NCBI RefSeq assembly: GCF_001700895.1
Contig: NZ_CP013259.1
Location: 496,001-560,000 of the forward strand
Origin: Buchnera aphidicola (Diuraphis noxia)
GTDB taxonomy: Bacteria; Pseudomonadota; Gammaproteobacteria; Enterobacterales; Enterobacteriaceae
DNA: 64,000 bases
Reading direction: 5' to 3'
Part shown: piece after piece, positions 9,696 to 19,938 of the stretch
Numbering within the stretch: the stretch's first letter is position 1
Layout of the letters: every line of letters starts with the position of its first letter
Position numbers and translations under genes: made by a program
Notes under the pieces: model-generated
Database searches by the model: none
The model's input: only the letters and a program-made list of their open reading frames with translations
Told to the model about the DNA's origin: nothing

Positions 9696-10103
9696 ATGAA
9701 ACCTTCTTTTCGAAGAAAAGCTCGTACATGCGCTTTACAAATTCTATATTCTTGGGAAATCTCCCATAATAATATCAAAGAAAGCGCAAGAGAATTTTTG
9801 AAAGAAAAAAACCAAAAAAATATTGATATTCAATATTTTTATGAATTAATTTTTGGAATAACACGTAACTGTAAAAATATAGATAATTTAATGAAACCTT
9901 ATTTGTTTAGATCATTAAAAGAATTAGGACACATTGAGAAAGCAATTCTTAGAATTGCATTCTATGAATTATATAATCGAAAAGATATACCTTATAAGGT
10001 TTCTATTAATGAGGGAATAGAACTAGCAAAATTATTTGGTTCTAAAGACAGTCATAAATTTATAAATGGTGTTTTAGATAAAGCAGCAGTTAAAATAAAA
10101 TAA
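9696..10103 (+). CDS. nusB: Transcription antitermination protein NusB
   Basis: NusB binds boxA RNA with NusE (ribosomal protein S10) in the rRNA antitermination complex. The 135 residues (E. coli 139) start [15 protein letters not shown] and end with [11 protein letters not shown], both typical. A ribosome-binding site (GTGAGGAG, about 9677-9684) precedes the ATG. It follows ribD2 by 21 bases, as in the E. coli rib-nusB order. The rRNA operon and rpsJ, its partners, lie in this same window. Confidence 0.95.
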   Translation: MKPSFRRKARTCALQILYSWEISHNNIKESAREFLKEKNQKNIDIQYFYELIFGITRNCKNIDNLMKPYLFRSLKELGHIEKAILRIAFYELYNRKDIPYKVSINEGIELAKLFGSKDSHKFINGVLDKAAVKIK

Positions 10104-10106
10104 AAT

Positions 10107-10141
10107 CAACAAAATACTATTAAATTATAGTAACTATGTTG
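10107..10141. terminator. Bidirectional terminator between nusB and dxs
   Basis: The convergent nusB and dxs genes are separated by an inverted repeat: CAACA (10107-10111) with TGTTG (10137-10141), and TACTAT (10115-10120) with ATAGTA (10127-10132). T-rich sequence follows on the plus strand. It probably ends both transcripts. Confidence 0.5.
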
Positions 10142-11965
10142 TTATTTTTTTAACCAAGATAATATTCTTTTGTGAATACCTTTTTTATCTATTTGATAAT
10201 CATGTCTAATTTCTTCTTGACTACCTTGCGGAATAAAAACATCTGGTAATCCAATATTTAAAACAGATAAAAGAATCTTTTTAAACATGATAAATTCATT
10301 CACTGCACTACCTGCTCCACCAGAAATGACTCCTTCTTCAAGAGTGACAAAAAACTTGTGATTGTAAGTAAGTTTCAAAATAACATCTTTGTCTAAAGGT
10401 TTAACAAAACGCATATCTACTAATGTCGCATCTAAATCGTTTGCTGAAAAAATAGCATGTTTTAACAACGTTCCAAAATTCAAGATAGCTATATTTTTAC
10501 CAACTCTCTTTATAAGCGATTTTCCAAGTTGAAGTTTATTTAGTGGTGTCAATAACACTCCAGTACCATCTCCTTTAGGATATCTTACCACACTAGGACC
10601 ATTTTTATACATATAACCTGTATAAAGCATTTGTCTACATTCATTTTCATCACTAGGAGTCATAATAACTATCCCAGGAATACATCTCAGATAAGCTAAA
10701 TCAAAAATTCCTTGATGAGTTTGTCCATCTTTACCAACAATACCTCCTCTATCAACAGCAAATAAAATAGATAATTTTTGTAATGCAACATCATGTATTA
10801 ATTGATCATAAGCTCGTTGTAAAAAAGTTGAATAAATAGATATAATAGGTTTATAACCACCAATTGCTAAACCTGCTGCAAAAGTAACTGCATGTTGTTC
10901 AGCAATAGATACATCAAAATATTGATCTGGGAAACGACGCGAAAATTCATGCATACCAGACCCTTCACACATAGCAGGTGTAATAGCTATTAATTTTTTA
11001 TCAAATTTTGCTATTTCACATAACCAAGAACCAAAAACATCTGAATAACTAACAATAGATTTTTTCTTTAACGTATTACAAAAAGAGATTGTATGCCATT
11101 TAATAGGATCTAATTCTGCTGGAATATAACCTTTACCTTTTTTAGTAATAAGATGTAATAAACGAACACCTGTTTTATGTTTAATTTTTTTTAATATATT
11201 AATAATAGCTATAACATTATGACCATCAAAAGGTCCTGAATATTTAAAACCTAAATTAGAAAAAATAGAATTAAAAGAACTACGACTATTTGTAATCCTA
11301 TCGTTTTTATAAAACGATTTGTTTGTAAAAAAATTTGTTTTTTTTACATTGTTTTCATTATATGATCTTAAAAATTTTAAATGATTACATAGCGCTCCAA
11401 CGTTTTTTGAGATAGACATTTGATTATCGTTTAATATCACTAATAAATTAGATTTAGTTACACCAGCATGGTTCATTGCTTCAAAAGCCATACCAGCTGT
11501 GATTGCACCGTCACCAATTACACAAACAGTTTTTCTATTTTTATCTTCTTTTAACGCAGCAATAGACATTCCTAACCCTGCACTAATAGAAGTAGAAGAA
11601 TGACCAACATTAAATGCATCATATTCGCTTTCTTCTCTGCAAGGGAATGAATGCAAACCATTTTTTTGACGAATAGTTTTAATTTTTTGTCTTCTTCCGG
11701 TAAGTATTTTGTGAGGATATGTTTGGTGTCCTACATCCCATATTAAATTATCAAATGGAGTATTATAAATATAATGTAGTGCAACAGTGATTTCGATTAC
11801 ACCTAATCCAGAAGCCAAATGTCCTTTAGAAAAACTAATAACTTCTAATAAATATTTACGTAATTCACAACATAATTGAGGTAACTTATCGATAGACAAT
11901 AAGCGTAAATTTTTTACTGAACTAGCAAAATATAAAATTGGATATTTTTTAGAATTAAAATTCAT
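10142..11965 (-). CDS. dxs: 1-deoxy-D-xylulose-5-phosphate synthase
   Basis: DXS joins pyruvate and glyceraldehyde 3-phosphate in a thiamine-diphosphate reaction, the entry step of the MEP isoprenoid pathway. The 607 residues (E. coli 620) keep the N-terminal [12 protein letters not shown], the ThDP-binding GDGAITAGM near 150 with NDNQMSIS, and the second-domain [10 protein letters not shown] with [14 protein letters not shown]. It lies 19 bases downstream of ispA on the same strand, as in the E. coli xseB-ispA-dxs operon; xseB is missing here. The substrates are cytosolic. Confidence 0.96.
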   Translation of the reverse strand: MNFNSKKYPILYFASSVKNLRLLSIDKLPQLCCELRKYLLEVISFSKGHLASGLGVIEITVALHYIYNTPFDNLIWDVGHQTYPHKILTGRRQKIKTIRQKNGLHSFPCREESEYDAFNVGHSSTSISAGLGMSIAALKEDKNRKTVCVIGDGAITAGMAFEAMNHAGVTKSNLLVILNDNQMSISKNVGALCNHLKFLRSYNENNVKKTNFFTNKSFYKNDRITNSRSSFNSIFSNLGFKYSGPFDGHNVIAIINILKKIKHKTGVRLLHLITKKGKGYIPAELDPIKWHTISFCNTLKKKSIVSYSDVFGSWLCEIAKFDKKLIAITPAMCEGSGMHEFSRRFPDQYFDVSIAEQHAVTFAAGLAIGGYKPIISIYSTFLQRAYDQLIHDVALQKLSILFAVDRGGIVGKDGQTHQGIFDLAYLRCIPGIVIMTPSDENECRQMLYTGYMYKNGPSVVRYPKGDGTGVLLTPLNKLQLGKSLIKRVGKNIAILNFGTLLKHAIFSANDLDATLVDMRFVKPLDKDVILKLTYNHKFFVTLEEGVISGGAGSAVNEFIMFKKILLSVLNIGLPDVFIPQGSQEEIRHDYQIDKKGIHKRILSWLKK

Positions 11966-11984
11966 TTCGGACTCTTTAATAAAT

Positions 11985-12827
11985 TTATTGATTACCTAGA
12001 ATGATAAATTTTGTTAAATTTTCTAAAAACTTGATATTAAAATCTTTTTTTTTCAAACTTTTTAATGCTAAAAAAGCCTTTTCATATAAATCTTTTATTT
12101 TGTGTTCAGCATGTTTTATATTCTTTATTACAGAACAAGAATCATTTTTAAAATCTATGATATCATCTTTTATTTGAAATGCTAATCCAATACAAATTGC
12201 AAAAGAATCTAAAATTTGTAAAATAGATTTAGAACGATTACGTGATGCAAAATAAGCTAAACGTACAGAAGAACGTATTAACAATGCTGTTTTGTATAAA
12301 TTAATAGATTCTAAATTATGATCAGTAATTGTTTTTTTTTCTAAATCTAACATTTGACCTATGCACATCCCAGATGAACCGATAGAATTTGATAATTCTG
12401 AAATCATATTTAAGCGTTTATAATTAGAAACACCTGGCATAATACTATTAGATAAAATATTAAATGAAAGACTTTGAAAAGCATCTCCAGCAAGCAAAGA
12501 AATATATTCATTATACTCAATATGACAAGAATTTTTACCTCTTCTTAAAGAATCATTATCCATACAAGGTAAATCATCATGAATTAAAGAGTATATATGA
12601 ATACATTCAATAGCAGAAGATATGACATCTAAAGTTATTAAATTAACTGTAAACATTCTTCCGATACCATATACCAAACAAGGACGCAATCTTTTTCCAC
12701 CAGAAAACATACTGTATTTCATAGCTTTCAAAAGATTATATTTTTGAAAAGGTAACTTATTTAATATATAATATAATCTTTTATTTACTCGACATTTATA
12801 CATATTATATAAACGAAAAAAATACAT
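11985..12827 (-). CDS. ispA: Farnesyl diphosphate synthase with shortened C-terminal loop
   Basis: IspA condenses DMAPP/GPP with IPP to FPP. The first Asp-rich motif (DDLPCMD), GGKRLRP, the second Asp-rich motif (FQIKDDIID) and [11 protein letters not shown] are present. However the stretch after the second motif, which in E. coli carries GK..GAD...GKSTYP, is replaced by a short Lys-rich linker. That is an in-frame loss of about 17 residues, and the total is 280 rather than 299. The conserved Lys there helps to hold pyrophosphate and Mg. The product could be less active or altered in chain length. It lies in an operon with dxs. Confidence 0.9.
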   Translation of the reverse strand: MYFFRLYNMYKCRVNKRLYYILNKLPFQKYNLLKAMKYSMFSGGKRLRPCLVYGIGRMFTVNLITLDVISSAIECIHIYSLIHDDLPCMDNDSLRRGKNSCHIEYNEYISLLAGDAFQSLSFNILSNSIMPGVSNYKRLNMISELSNSIGSSGMCIGQMLDLEKKTITDHNLESINLYKTALLIRSSVRLAYFASRNRSKSILQILDSFAICIGLAFQIKDDIIDFKNDSCSVIKNIKHAEHKIKDLYEKAFLALKSLKKKDFNIKFLENLTKFIILGNQ

Positions 12828-12858
12828 ATTTCAATACCTAAAAAATTAAAATAAACAA

Positions 12859-14031
12859 TTATTTCGTAAAAAATTTATTACTTAAAAATAAGCTACATAA
12901 AAACCATATATAAATAAAAAAAATTTCAAATAAAAATATTTGTTGAACACTTAAAAAACTATATAACCATCCACCAATCACACCACCGCATGCTATACCT
13001 AAAAATTGACTAGTAGAATAAATACTCATTATACTTCCCTTATAATATTTAGATTTTTGTTTTCTTAGATTTTCAGGAAGAAACACTTCCAGACAGTTAA
13101 ATGCAATAAAAAAAATTTGTAATCCTAATATTAAAAAAAAGATATTATTTTTTATACTTAAAAATATAATTTCTGAAATCAAAATAAAAAAAATACAAAT
13201 TTCAATAATATGTTCTAAAATAGTATTTATTTTACAATAAAATATGAATAAAAATAACATAGCAAATGAAATCAATATGATACATAAGTATATTTTCCAA
13301 TGATCATTTAACAAACAACCAGACAATTCTAATTGATTAGGTATAACTATAAAATTTATTATTAATAAAAAATGCAAACAAAATATACCTAAATAAGATT
13401 TAAAAGAAAATTTATTAAAAACAAATTTTAATATCTTTATGTTTGAATGATTTTTATTAGGTTCTACAATATTTTTTTGCGAAAAAGGCAACACAAAAAG
13501 AACAATTATCATACATATGACTGAGAAATATGAAGATAGCCAAAAAGTCGAAAAAAAACCAAAATATTGAATAATTATAGGTCCAATAACCATTGCTATC
13601 AAAAAAGATAGTGCAAAACTTACACCTATAGCAGCTATTGCTTTGACATAGTTTTTTTGATCAATTAAATCAGATAAACAAGCCATACATACACCAGATA
13701 TTGCACCAGAACCTTGTAAAAACCTACCAATAATTAATCCCCAAATAGAATGAAAATTAGCAGATATAAGATTTCCAATAAAAAATATAAACAAACCAAA
13801 GATAATTATTTTTTTTCGACCAAATTTATCTGATAAAATTCCAAAAGGAATTTGAAAAAAAACTTGAGAAATACCATATACACCCATAGACAAACCAACT
13901 AAAAATTTATTACTACCGTCTAAAAGAATCCCGTATTTACTCAAAACTGGCACTATCATAAACATTCCTAACATACGTAATAAAAAAACCATACAAAAAC
14001 TTAATGTCACTTGTAATTCTAAAAGATTCAT
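12859..14031 (-). CDS. yajR: Major facilitator transporter YajR, lacking the YAM domain
   Basis: This is a 12-helix MFS proton-driven transporter of unknown substrate. The loop 2-3 signature (GILSDKFGRKKI) and FLRMLGMFMIVPVLSKYG near the start match YajR. At 390 residues it stops right after helix 12; E. coli YajR (about 454) carries a further C-terminal ferredoxin-like YAM domain that is missing here. I chose the ATG at 14031; a TTG at 14064 would add 11 residues. The divergent tusE starts 69 bases away. Function beyond transport is unknown. Confidence 0.82.
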   Translation of the reverse strand: MNLLELQVTLSFCMVFLLRMLGMFMIVPVLSKYGILLDGSNKFLVGLSMGVYGISQVFFQIPFGILSDKFGRKKIIIFGLFIFFIGNLISANFHSIWGLIIGRFLQGSGAISGVCMACLSDLIDQKNYVKAIAAIGVSFALSFLIAMVIGPIIIQYFGFFSTFWLSSYFSVICMIIVLFVLPFSQKNIVEPNKNHSNIKILKFVFNKFSFKSYLGIFCLHFLLIINFIVIPNQLELSGCLLNDHWKIYLCIILISFAMLFLFIFYCKINTILEHIIEICIFFILISEIIFLSIKNNIFFLILGLQIFFIAFNCLEVFLPENLRKQKSKYYKGSIMSIYSTSQFLGIACGGVIGGWLYSFLSVQQIFLFEIFFIYIWFLCSLFLSNKFFTK

Positions 14032-14100
14032 TTTATAATTTTCCACACTTATTTTTTTCTTCAAACTTTATGTTTAATCAACATATATTTTCTAAAAATC

Positions 14101-14445
14101 ATGAATATTAAAAATAAAAAATCATATTTATATGAAACAGTAAAAAAAGATCAAGAAGGTTATTTAAAAAACAGTAAAGATTGGAATAAAAAATTAGCTA
14201 AAGAAATAGCAAAAAGAGAAAATATTAATTTAAATTCTGATCATTGGATAGTGATAATGTTTATAAGAAAATTTTATTTTCAATTTAATATTACCCCATC
14301 TATAAGAATGTTAATAAATAGTATTAAAGAAGAAATAGGAGAAAATAAAAGCAATAGTATTTATTTATTTAAACTCTTTCCACAAGGACCAGCTAAACAA
14401 GCTAGTAAAATTGCTGGAATACCAAAACCTGTAAAATGTTTATAA
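14101..14445 (+). CDS. tusE: Sulfur-relay protein TusE (DsrC family)
   Basis: TusE accepts persulfide sulfur from TusBCD and passes it to MnmA for 2-thiolation of tRNA wobble U34. The 114 residues include DHWIVI...RKFY and the C-terminal arm GPAKQASKIAGIPKPVKC, in which the penultimate Cys113 is the sulfur carrier. In E. coli yajR is next to cyoE and tusE lies elsewhere. Here tusE sits between them on the opposite strand, so it has been inserted or moved. Its end is only 34 bases from the cyoE end (convergent). Confidence 0.92.
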   Translation: MNIKNKKSYLYETVKKDQEGYLKNSKDWNKKLAKEIAKRENINLNSDHWIVIMFIRKFYFQFNITPSIRMLINSIKEEIGENKSNSIYLFKLFPQGPAKQASKIAGIPKPVKCL

Positions 14446-14479
14446 TGTATAAAAATGAATAAAAAAGTCTATTGATTTA

Positions 14480-15337
14480 TTAAAATAAAAAATCTATTGA
14501 CATAAGAATGTTTAATATAATTACTATTAAAATAGAATATTGAAACAATTGTCTTGCATTTTCTTTATGGTTTTTCTTTTTAAGGTTAAAATAAGATAAA
14601 GATAGCCAATAAAAATTAAAAATAAAAGACAATACTAAAAAAGTAAAACTTGTGTAACTTAAAAACGTCAATAATGCCACTAAAAAATTAAAACCTATGA
14701 TATAATAAAATATATGTATCTTAGTTATAATAATACCTTTTACAACTGGAAAAACAGGAATTTTAGCTTTTTTGTAATCTTTTATTCTGAGAATCGAAAT
14801 GGAATAAAAATGAGCCATTTGCCAAAATATAAAAATAAAAAATAATAAAATAGCACATATATCAATAGATTGAGTTACTGCTGTATAACCAATCATAGAC
14901 GGAGTAGAACCTGAAAAACTTCCAATAAACGTTGAATAAATTGATTTTCTCTTATATAAAAGAGTATATAAAACTACATAAATAAAAAACCCAAAAATAG
15001 ACACAAACATTGATAAAAAATTCACTAATACACCTAATATAAAAACTCCTAAAAATCCTAAAAAAATAGCAAAAATTAATGCAAATCTAGGATGTATCAT
15101 TTTATTAGGTAGCACTCTTTTGCTTGTGCGTTTCATTTTCTGATCAATATCACAATCAATCAAATTATTGAAAACACAAGCAGATGCAATGACTAAAGAT
15201 GTCCCTAAAACAGTGTATAAAAATAAAAAAAAACTAAAATATGAATGACTAGATGCAAATAAAAAACTTCCTATCATTAAAATAATATTTCCAATGATAA
15301 TTCCAGGCTTAATTATTCTTAAATAAGAATTCAACAT
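14480..15337 (-). CDS. cyoE: Protoheme IX farnesyltransferase (heme O synthase)
   Basis: CyoE attaches a farnesyl group to heme b to make heme O for cytochrome bo3. It is a multi-pass inner-membrane UbiA-family prenyltransferase of 285 residues. The Asp-rich motif [14 protein letters not shown] binds prenyl diphosphate; the later [10 protein letters not shown] and YTAVTQ segments fit. It is last in the cyoABCDE run, 27 bases after cyoD. The farnesyl donor is made by IspA, encoded nearby. Confidence 0.96.
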   Translation of the reverse strand: MLNSYLRIIKPGIIIGNIILMIGSFLFASSHSYFSFFLFLYTVLGTSLVIASACVFNNLIDCDIDQKMKRTSKRVLPNKMIHPRFALIFAIFLGFLGVFILGVLVNFLSMFVSIFGFFIYVVLYTLLYKRKSIYSTFIGSFSGSTPSMIGYTAVTQSIDICAILLFFIFIFWQMAHFYSISILRIKDYKKAKIPVFPVVKGIIITKIHIFYYIIGFNFLVALLTFLSYTSFTFLVLSFIFNFYWLSLSYFNLKKKNHKENARQLFQYSILIVIILNILMSIDFLF

Positions 15338-15364
15338 AAATAATATATTCTTTTTTTAATTGAA

Positions 15365-15685
15365 TTACACATGATGATTTAAATTAGACATAATCCATAT
15401 AGAACCAAACACTAGAATAAACATTATTATCATAACAAAAAGTAAAGTTATTACATGCCATTGTTTTTCTTTAGAAAAATTTAAATGTAAAAAATATATA
15501 AAATGGACAATAATTTGACTTATAGCTAATAATAATATTATTAAATGATTTATTTCATTGGAAAAAAGTTTTTGTATAACTGATAAAAATGATAATGTAG
15601 TTAATATAAAAGACAAAAAACATCCTAATAGATAAGATTTTAATTTTTTATCAGAATTTAATAGTTTTTTAATAGAGTTATACAT
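15365..15685 (-). CDS. cyoD: Cytochrome bo3 ubiquinol oxidase subunit IV
   Basis: This is the small subunit IV of the bo3 oxidase, with three transmembrane helices, thought to help CuB assembly in subunit I. The start at 15685 is chosen because its ATG overlaps the cyoC stop as TAATG and gives 106 residues (E. coli 109). [21 protein letters not shown] and [12 protein letters not shown] match CyoD. A longer in-frame extension upstream lies wholly in cyoC and is not real. Confidence 0.94.
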   Translation of the reverse strand: MYNSIKKLLNSDKKLKSYLLGCFLSFILTTLSFLSVIQKLFSNEINHLIILLLAISQIIVHFIYFLHLNFSKEKQWHVITLLFVMIIMFILVFGSIWIMSNLNHHV

Positions 15686-16299
15686 TAAATAGCTCCATTT
15701 AAATACACAAACGTAAAAATACAAATCCATATAATATCTAAAAAATGCCAAAATACATTAAAACATAAAATGCGAGTACAAATAGAATTAGTTAAACCTA
15801 ATTTTTTTATTTGAAACATAATTGATATTATTAAAATTAGACCGAAAAAAATATGCACTCCATGAGTACCGATCAGAGTAAAAAATATTGAAAAAAATGC
15901 ATTTTGATCAGGACTAAAATTATTTATAGAAAGCTCATAAAATTCTTTTATTTCTATATATAAAAAAAGGAGGCCTAATAAAAAAGTAGTTATTAAATAT
16001 AAATAAATCCTCTGAATATTTTTTTTATTCATAGCTGTTACTACTAAACCACAAGATAAAGAACTAAATAATAATAATAATGTTTCTAAAAAAATAGAAG
16101 ATAAATTAAAAACTTTGTTATCTAGTAATTTAAATGGTACATTGGAAGAAATAATAGCATAAATGGCAAATAAAACTGCAAACATAATGCAATCACTCAG
16201 TAAATACACCCATACACCAAATAATTTATTACTTTCTCTATTTTTTTCTTCAATACTTACTTCATCTAATTTTAAATTATTTGTTTTATTTTTTATCAT
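15685..16299 (-). CDS. cyoC: Cytochrome bo3 ubiquinol oxidase subunit III
   Basis: Subunit III of the bo3 oxidase is a five-helix membrane protein. I place the start at 16299, which has AGGT seven bases upstream and gives 204 residues, the E. coli length. A start at 16329 would overlap cyo[21 protein letters not shown] and [18 protein letters not shown] identify the family. Its stop overlaps the cyoD start by one base. Confidence 0.95.
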   Translation of the reverse strand: MIKNKTNNLKLDEVSIEEKNRESNKLFGVWVYLLSDCIMFAVLFAIYAIISSNVPFKLLDNKVFNLSSIFLETLLLLFSSLSCGLVVTAMNKKNIQRIYLYLITTFLLGLLFLYIEIKEFYELSINNFSPDQNAFFSIFFTLIGTHGVHIFFGLILIISIMFQIKKLGLTNSICTRILCFNVFWHFLDIIWICIFTFVYLNGAI

Positions 16300-16306
16300 T
16301 TTAAAC

Positions 16307-18292
16307 CTACTTTTTAAACATTTTTCCATGTCGATCTTCTATTTTTTTTATTTCTTCAGCTAATATAATACGTTCATTTTCTTCATTAAGACTTTTTATA
16401 AACAAACTAAAAATAGTTAAGAAAAAAGATAAAAGACACAACCATGTAATATGCCATACAGCTGAAAAACCAAAGATTAATGAAAAAAAACTTATTACCA
16501 CACCTGAGCTTGTGTTTTTAGGAATATGAATATTATTATAATGAATATTACTTGATATTTTTTTTATATTTTTATTATTTTGTTTTTCTTTAATAGCCCA
16601 AAATGCATCTCTAGAATTAACTATAGGAATAGTGGCAAAATTATAAATAGGAGCAGGAGAACTAGTGTACCATTCTAAAGTTCTCGCATTCCAAGGATCT
16701 CCAGTTAAATCTAAATTATTAGCGCGATCTCTTATTGAAACAAAAAACTGAATAATTTGACAAATTATACCTATTGAAATTAAAACAGCTCCAATAGCAG
16801 CAATACATAATAAACTATGAAAACCAGGATCAATGTTTTGACTTAAACGACGAGTCATACCCATAAGTCCTAAAAAATACAAAGGCATGAAAGCAATAAA
16901 AAAACCTATAATCCAAAACCAAAAGGCACGTTTACCCCATACCTCATTTAAAGTAAATCCAAATAATTTAGGAAACCAATAACTAATTCCGGCAAAACAT
17001 CCAAATACAACACCACCTATAATCACATTATGAAAATGCGCAACTAAAAATAAACTATTATGTAAAACAAAATCAGCAGGAGGTACTGATAAAAGTACAC
17101 CAGTCATTCCTCCAATGGAGAAAGTTATTAAAAATCCTAAAGTCCATAACATTGCAGAATGAATGTAAACACGACCTTTATACATCGTAAATAACCAATT
17201 AAAAATTTTTACTCCAGTAGGAATAGCTATAATCATAGTAGTAATACCAAAAAACGAATTAATATTTGCTCCTGCTCCCATAGTAAAAAAATGATGTAAC
17301 CAAACAATAAAAGATAAAATGGTAATAGATAGAGTAGCCCAAACTAAAGAAACATACCCAAATAAACGTTTTTGAGAAAAAGTAGCAACAACCTCTGAAA
17401 ATACACCAAAAACAGGTAAAACTAAAATATATACTTCTGGATGACCCCAAATCCATATTAAATTGACATACATCATTGCATTTCCACCTAAATCATTGGT
17501 GAAAAAATGAAAATTAAAATAACGATCTAAAGTTAATAATATAAGAGTGATAGTTAAAACTGGAAAAGAAATAATAATAAGAATATTAGTGCATAAAGCA
17601 GTCCAAGTAAAAACAGGCATTTTAAAAAAAGACATACCAGGCGCTCTCATTTTTAAAATTGTCACTAAAAAATTAATTCCTGTTAAAGTAGTAGAAATAC
17701 CTGAAATTTGTAAACTCCAAATCCAATAATCTACTCCTACACCTGGACTATATTGTCGTTCAGAAAGAGGAGGATAAGCCAACCAACCAGTTTCAGCAAA
17801 TTCACCTACCCCTAAAGATAAAGTAAGTAAAATAGTACTACTTACATTTAACCAAAAACTTAAATTGTTAAGAAAAGGAAAAGCTACATCTCTAGCTCCA
17901 ATTTGGAGTGGTACAACTAAATTCATTAATCCAATAACAAGGGGCATCGCTACAAAAAAAATCATTATCACACCATGAGCTGTAAATATCTGATCATAAT
18001 GATGAGGTGGTAAAAAACCTGAATGACCTGCTGAAGCAATAACTTGTTGTGTACGCATTAATATTGCATCAACAAAACCACGAAATAACATAACAAATGC
18101 AAGTATTCCATACATGATAGATATTTTTTTATGATCCACAGTAGTAAACCATTCACACCATAAGTATCGCCATTTCTTATGATAAGTAATACTTGACGTA
18201 ATAAATAAACCAACTAAAAAAATTGCAAGATATGTCACCATAATAATAGGTTCATTGTATGGTATAACGTCAAATGTTAGTTTTCCAAACAT
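16307..18292 (-). CDS. cyoB: Cytochrome bo3 ubiquinol oxidase subunit I
   Basis: Subunit I is the catalytic heme-copper subunit: it reduces O2 to water and pumps protons. The 661 residues (E. coli 663) keep the low-spin heme ligands (FTAHGVIM and the second His of VAHFHNV). The CuB and cross-linked sites are in [12 protein letters not shown], and the CuB His pair in WLHHFF. The His of VAHFH that binds heme o3 is also kept. Quinol-site residues near the N-terminus (RTQQ) are present. All ligands are intact, so this endosymbiont respires aerobically. Confidence 0.98.
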   Translation of the reverse strand: MFGKLTFDVIPYNEPIIMVTYLAIFLVGLFITSSITYHKKWRYLWCEWFTTVDHKKISIMYGILAFVMLFRGFVDAILMRTQQVIASAGHSGFLPPHHYDQIFTAHGVIMIFFVAMPLVIGLMNLVVPLQIGARDVAFPFLNNLSFWLNVSSTILLTLSLGVGEFAETGWLAYPPLSERQYSPGVGVDYWIWSLQISGISTTLTGINFLVTILKMRAPGMSFFKMPVFTWTALCTNILIIISFPVLTITLILLTLDRYFNFHFFTNDLGGNAMMYVNLIWIWGHPEVYILVLPVFGVFSEVVATFSQKRLFGYVSLVWATLSITILSFIVWLHHFFTMGAGANINSFFGITTMIIAIPTGVKIFNWLFTMYKGRVYIHSAMLWTLGFLITFSIGGMTGVLLSVPPADFVLHNSLFLVAHFHNVIIGGVVFGCFAGISYWFPKLFGFTLNEVWGKRAFWFWIIGFFIAFMPLYFLGLMGMTRRLSQNIDPGFHSLLCIAAIGAVLISIGIICQIIQFFVSIRDRANNLDLTGDPWNARTLEWYTSSPAPIYNFATIPIVNSRDAFWAIKEKQNNKNIKKISSNIHYNNIHIPKNTSSGVVISFFSLIFGFSAVWHITWLCLLSFFLTIFSLFIKSLNEENERIILAEEIKKIEDRHGKMFKK

Positions 18293-18312
18293 TTATTCAT
18301 GTCTCCATATTA

Positions 18313-19218
18313 TTAGATTTCTTTATTAAATCTTAATTGACAATATATTTTCTTTGATTTTATACTTTTTTTAACATATTGATGTACAACTTGATGGAAT
18401 AAATCCTTTTCAACGTAAGAGAAATACTGTACTGAACTACTTTCATTTGGTGTAGATATTATGTTAAAAAACGTGTTAAAGTTTAATTTATTAGATGATT
18501 TTCTTATATTTTTTATCCAATCTGTAAACATAATATTATTATCAGTAGAGATGACAGTAAATTTCATATTAGAAAATCCTTTACCACTATAGTTAGATGA
18601 TATTCCTTTGTAGACTCCCGAACTATTAGCAATTAAATTTAATTTTGTTACCATTCCTGGCATAGCATATATTTGACTTCCAAGAGAGGGTATAAAAAAA
18701 GAGTTCATCACAGAATTTGAAGTGATATAAAAAACTATAGGTCTATTTACAGGTAATAAAATTTCATTAATTGTTGCAATATGATAATCTGGATAAATAA
18801 ACAACCATTTCCAATCTAATGCAATGACATTTATTTTAATAGGTTTATAAAGTGATTCTATGGATTTTTTTGGTTCTAATTTATGAGTGTAATTCCATGA
18901 TAAAAATGCTAAAAAAGAAATTATCAAAATAGGAATACCCCATACAATTGTTTCTATTTTTAAAGAATCAGACCAGTTAGGTTCATAAACTTGATTTACA
19001 TTTTTTGAACGATATTTAAGTGGAAAATATATACTCATGAAAATCACAGGAATAACAACAAATAACATCATTATAAATGCTATCAATATTAAAGAATGTT
19101 CTTCCTTAGCAATTGATCCATGAAGATCTACAAATAAATTATTACATCCATTCAAAGAAATAAATATGATGAGTAATAATAATTTTTTAAAAAAGTTTTT
19201 ATAACTTAAAAATGTCAT
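18313..19218 (-). CDS. cyoA: Cytochrome bo3 ubiquinol oxidase subunit II
   Basis: Subunit II is a lipoprotein with two N-terminal helices and a periplasmic cupredoxin domain without CuA, as in quinol oxidases. The lipobox LNGC places the modified Cys at residue 25. [27 protein letters not shown] and [12 protein letters not shown] are diagnostic. The 301 residues are slightly shorter than E. coli CyoA (315). It is first in the cyoABCDE operon; the 255 bases upstream would hold the promoter, but I see no clear ArcA or Fnr site. Confidence 0.96.
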   Translation of the reverse strand: MTFLSYKNFFKKLLLLIIFISLNGCNNLFVDLHGSIAKEEHSLILIAFIMMLFVVIPVIFMSIYFPLKYRSKNVNQVYEPNWSDSLKIETIVWGIPILIISFLAFLSWNYTHKLEPKKSIESLYKPIKINVIALDWKWLFIYPDYHIATINEILLPVNRPIVFYITSNSVMNSFFIPSLGSQIYAMPGMVTKLNLIANSSGVYKGISSNYSGKGFSNMKFTVISTDNNIMFTDWIKNIRKSSNKLNFNTFFNIISTPNESSSVQYFSYVEKDLFHQVVHQYVKKSIKSKKIYCQLRFNKEI

Positions 19219-19473
19219 TCCAAAACCTCAAAATAATTATGATATTTACCATCAAAAATTCTTTATAAAAAATTTTTTTAAAACTATTTATTTAAATATT
19301 TAGAAAAAAATTTTTTATAAAAGTTAATAATTTGTGAAATAATTGAATTATTTTCTAAAAATTGATAAAATTGCAGAAAATAAAACATAGTTCTATAAAC
19401 TAATGTATAAAGATTTTTCTAATTTATTTTAGAATATTTTATAATAAAAACAAATAGGATATAACATTAATTA

Positions 19474-19779
19474 ATGATATTGAAAACAATTAATCAATAT
19501 TTAACATCTAAATTAACAATACATTTTATTAAAATTTATGACGATAGCTTATTTCATAATCACTCAAAAAAAGATATTACACATTTAAGAATGATTATTG
19601 TGAGTGATGATTTTATTAAAAAACCGATGATAAATAGACATCGTATGATATTTTCTATTTTATTAGAAATAAAAAAAGAAAAAATATATTCAATAACATT
19701 ACATACTTATACTATTCACGAATGGAAATATAAAAAAAATAAAAATATTAGTATTTCTCAATGTTTTAAAAAAAAATGA
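19474..19779 (+). CDS. bolA: BolA family protein
   Basis: BolA is a small stress-linked protein that partners with monothiol glutaredoxin in Fe-S handling and has been reported as a transcription regulator. The 101 residues (E. coli 105) carry the BolA motif NRHRMIFSIL and the conserved SITLHTYTIHEW. In E. coli bolA lies just before tig, as here. The genes between bolA and cyoA in E. coli (ampG, yajG) are missing. Confidence 0.92.
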   Translation: MILKTINQYLTSKLTIHFIKIYDDSLFHNHSKKDITHLRMIIVSDDFIKKPMINRHRMIFSILLEIKKEKIYSITLHTYTIHEWKYKKNKNISISQCFKKK

Positions 19780-19938
19780 TATTTTATCCGATTATTAAAA
19801 AATTATTATATGGTTTACAAAAAACACACGAGGTTATGTATTTTAATAATTGCAAAATATTTTGAAAACTTGTAACTATAAGAAATATATACATAAATAT
19901 AATAAATTGATAAAAAATAATCGTTTTGAGGTAATAAG

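Noticed and set aside
15685..15751. 22-residue N-terminal extension of CyoD
   Set aside because: It lies inside cyoC; the TAATG junction marks the real start.
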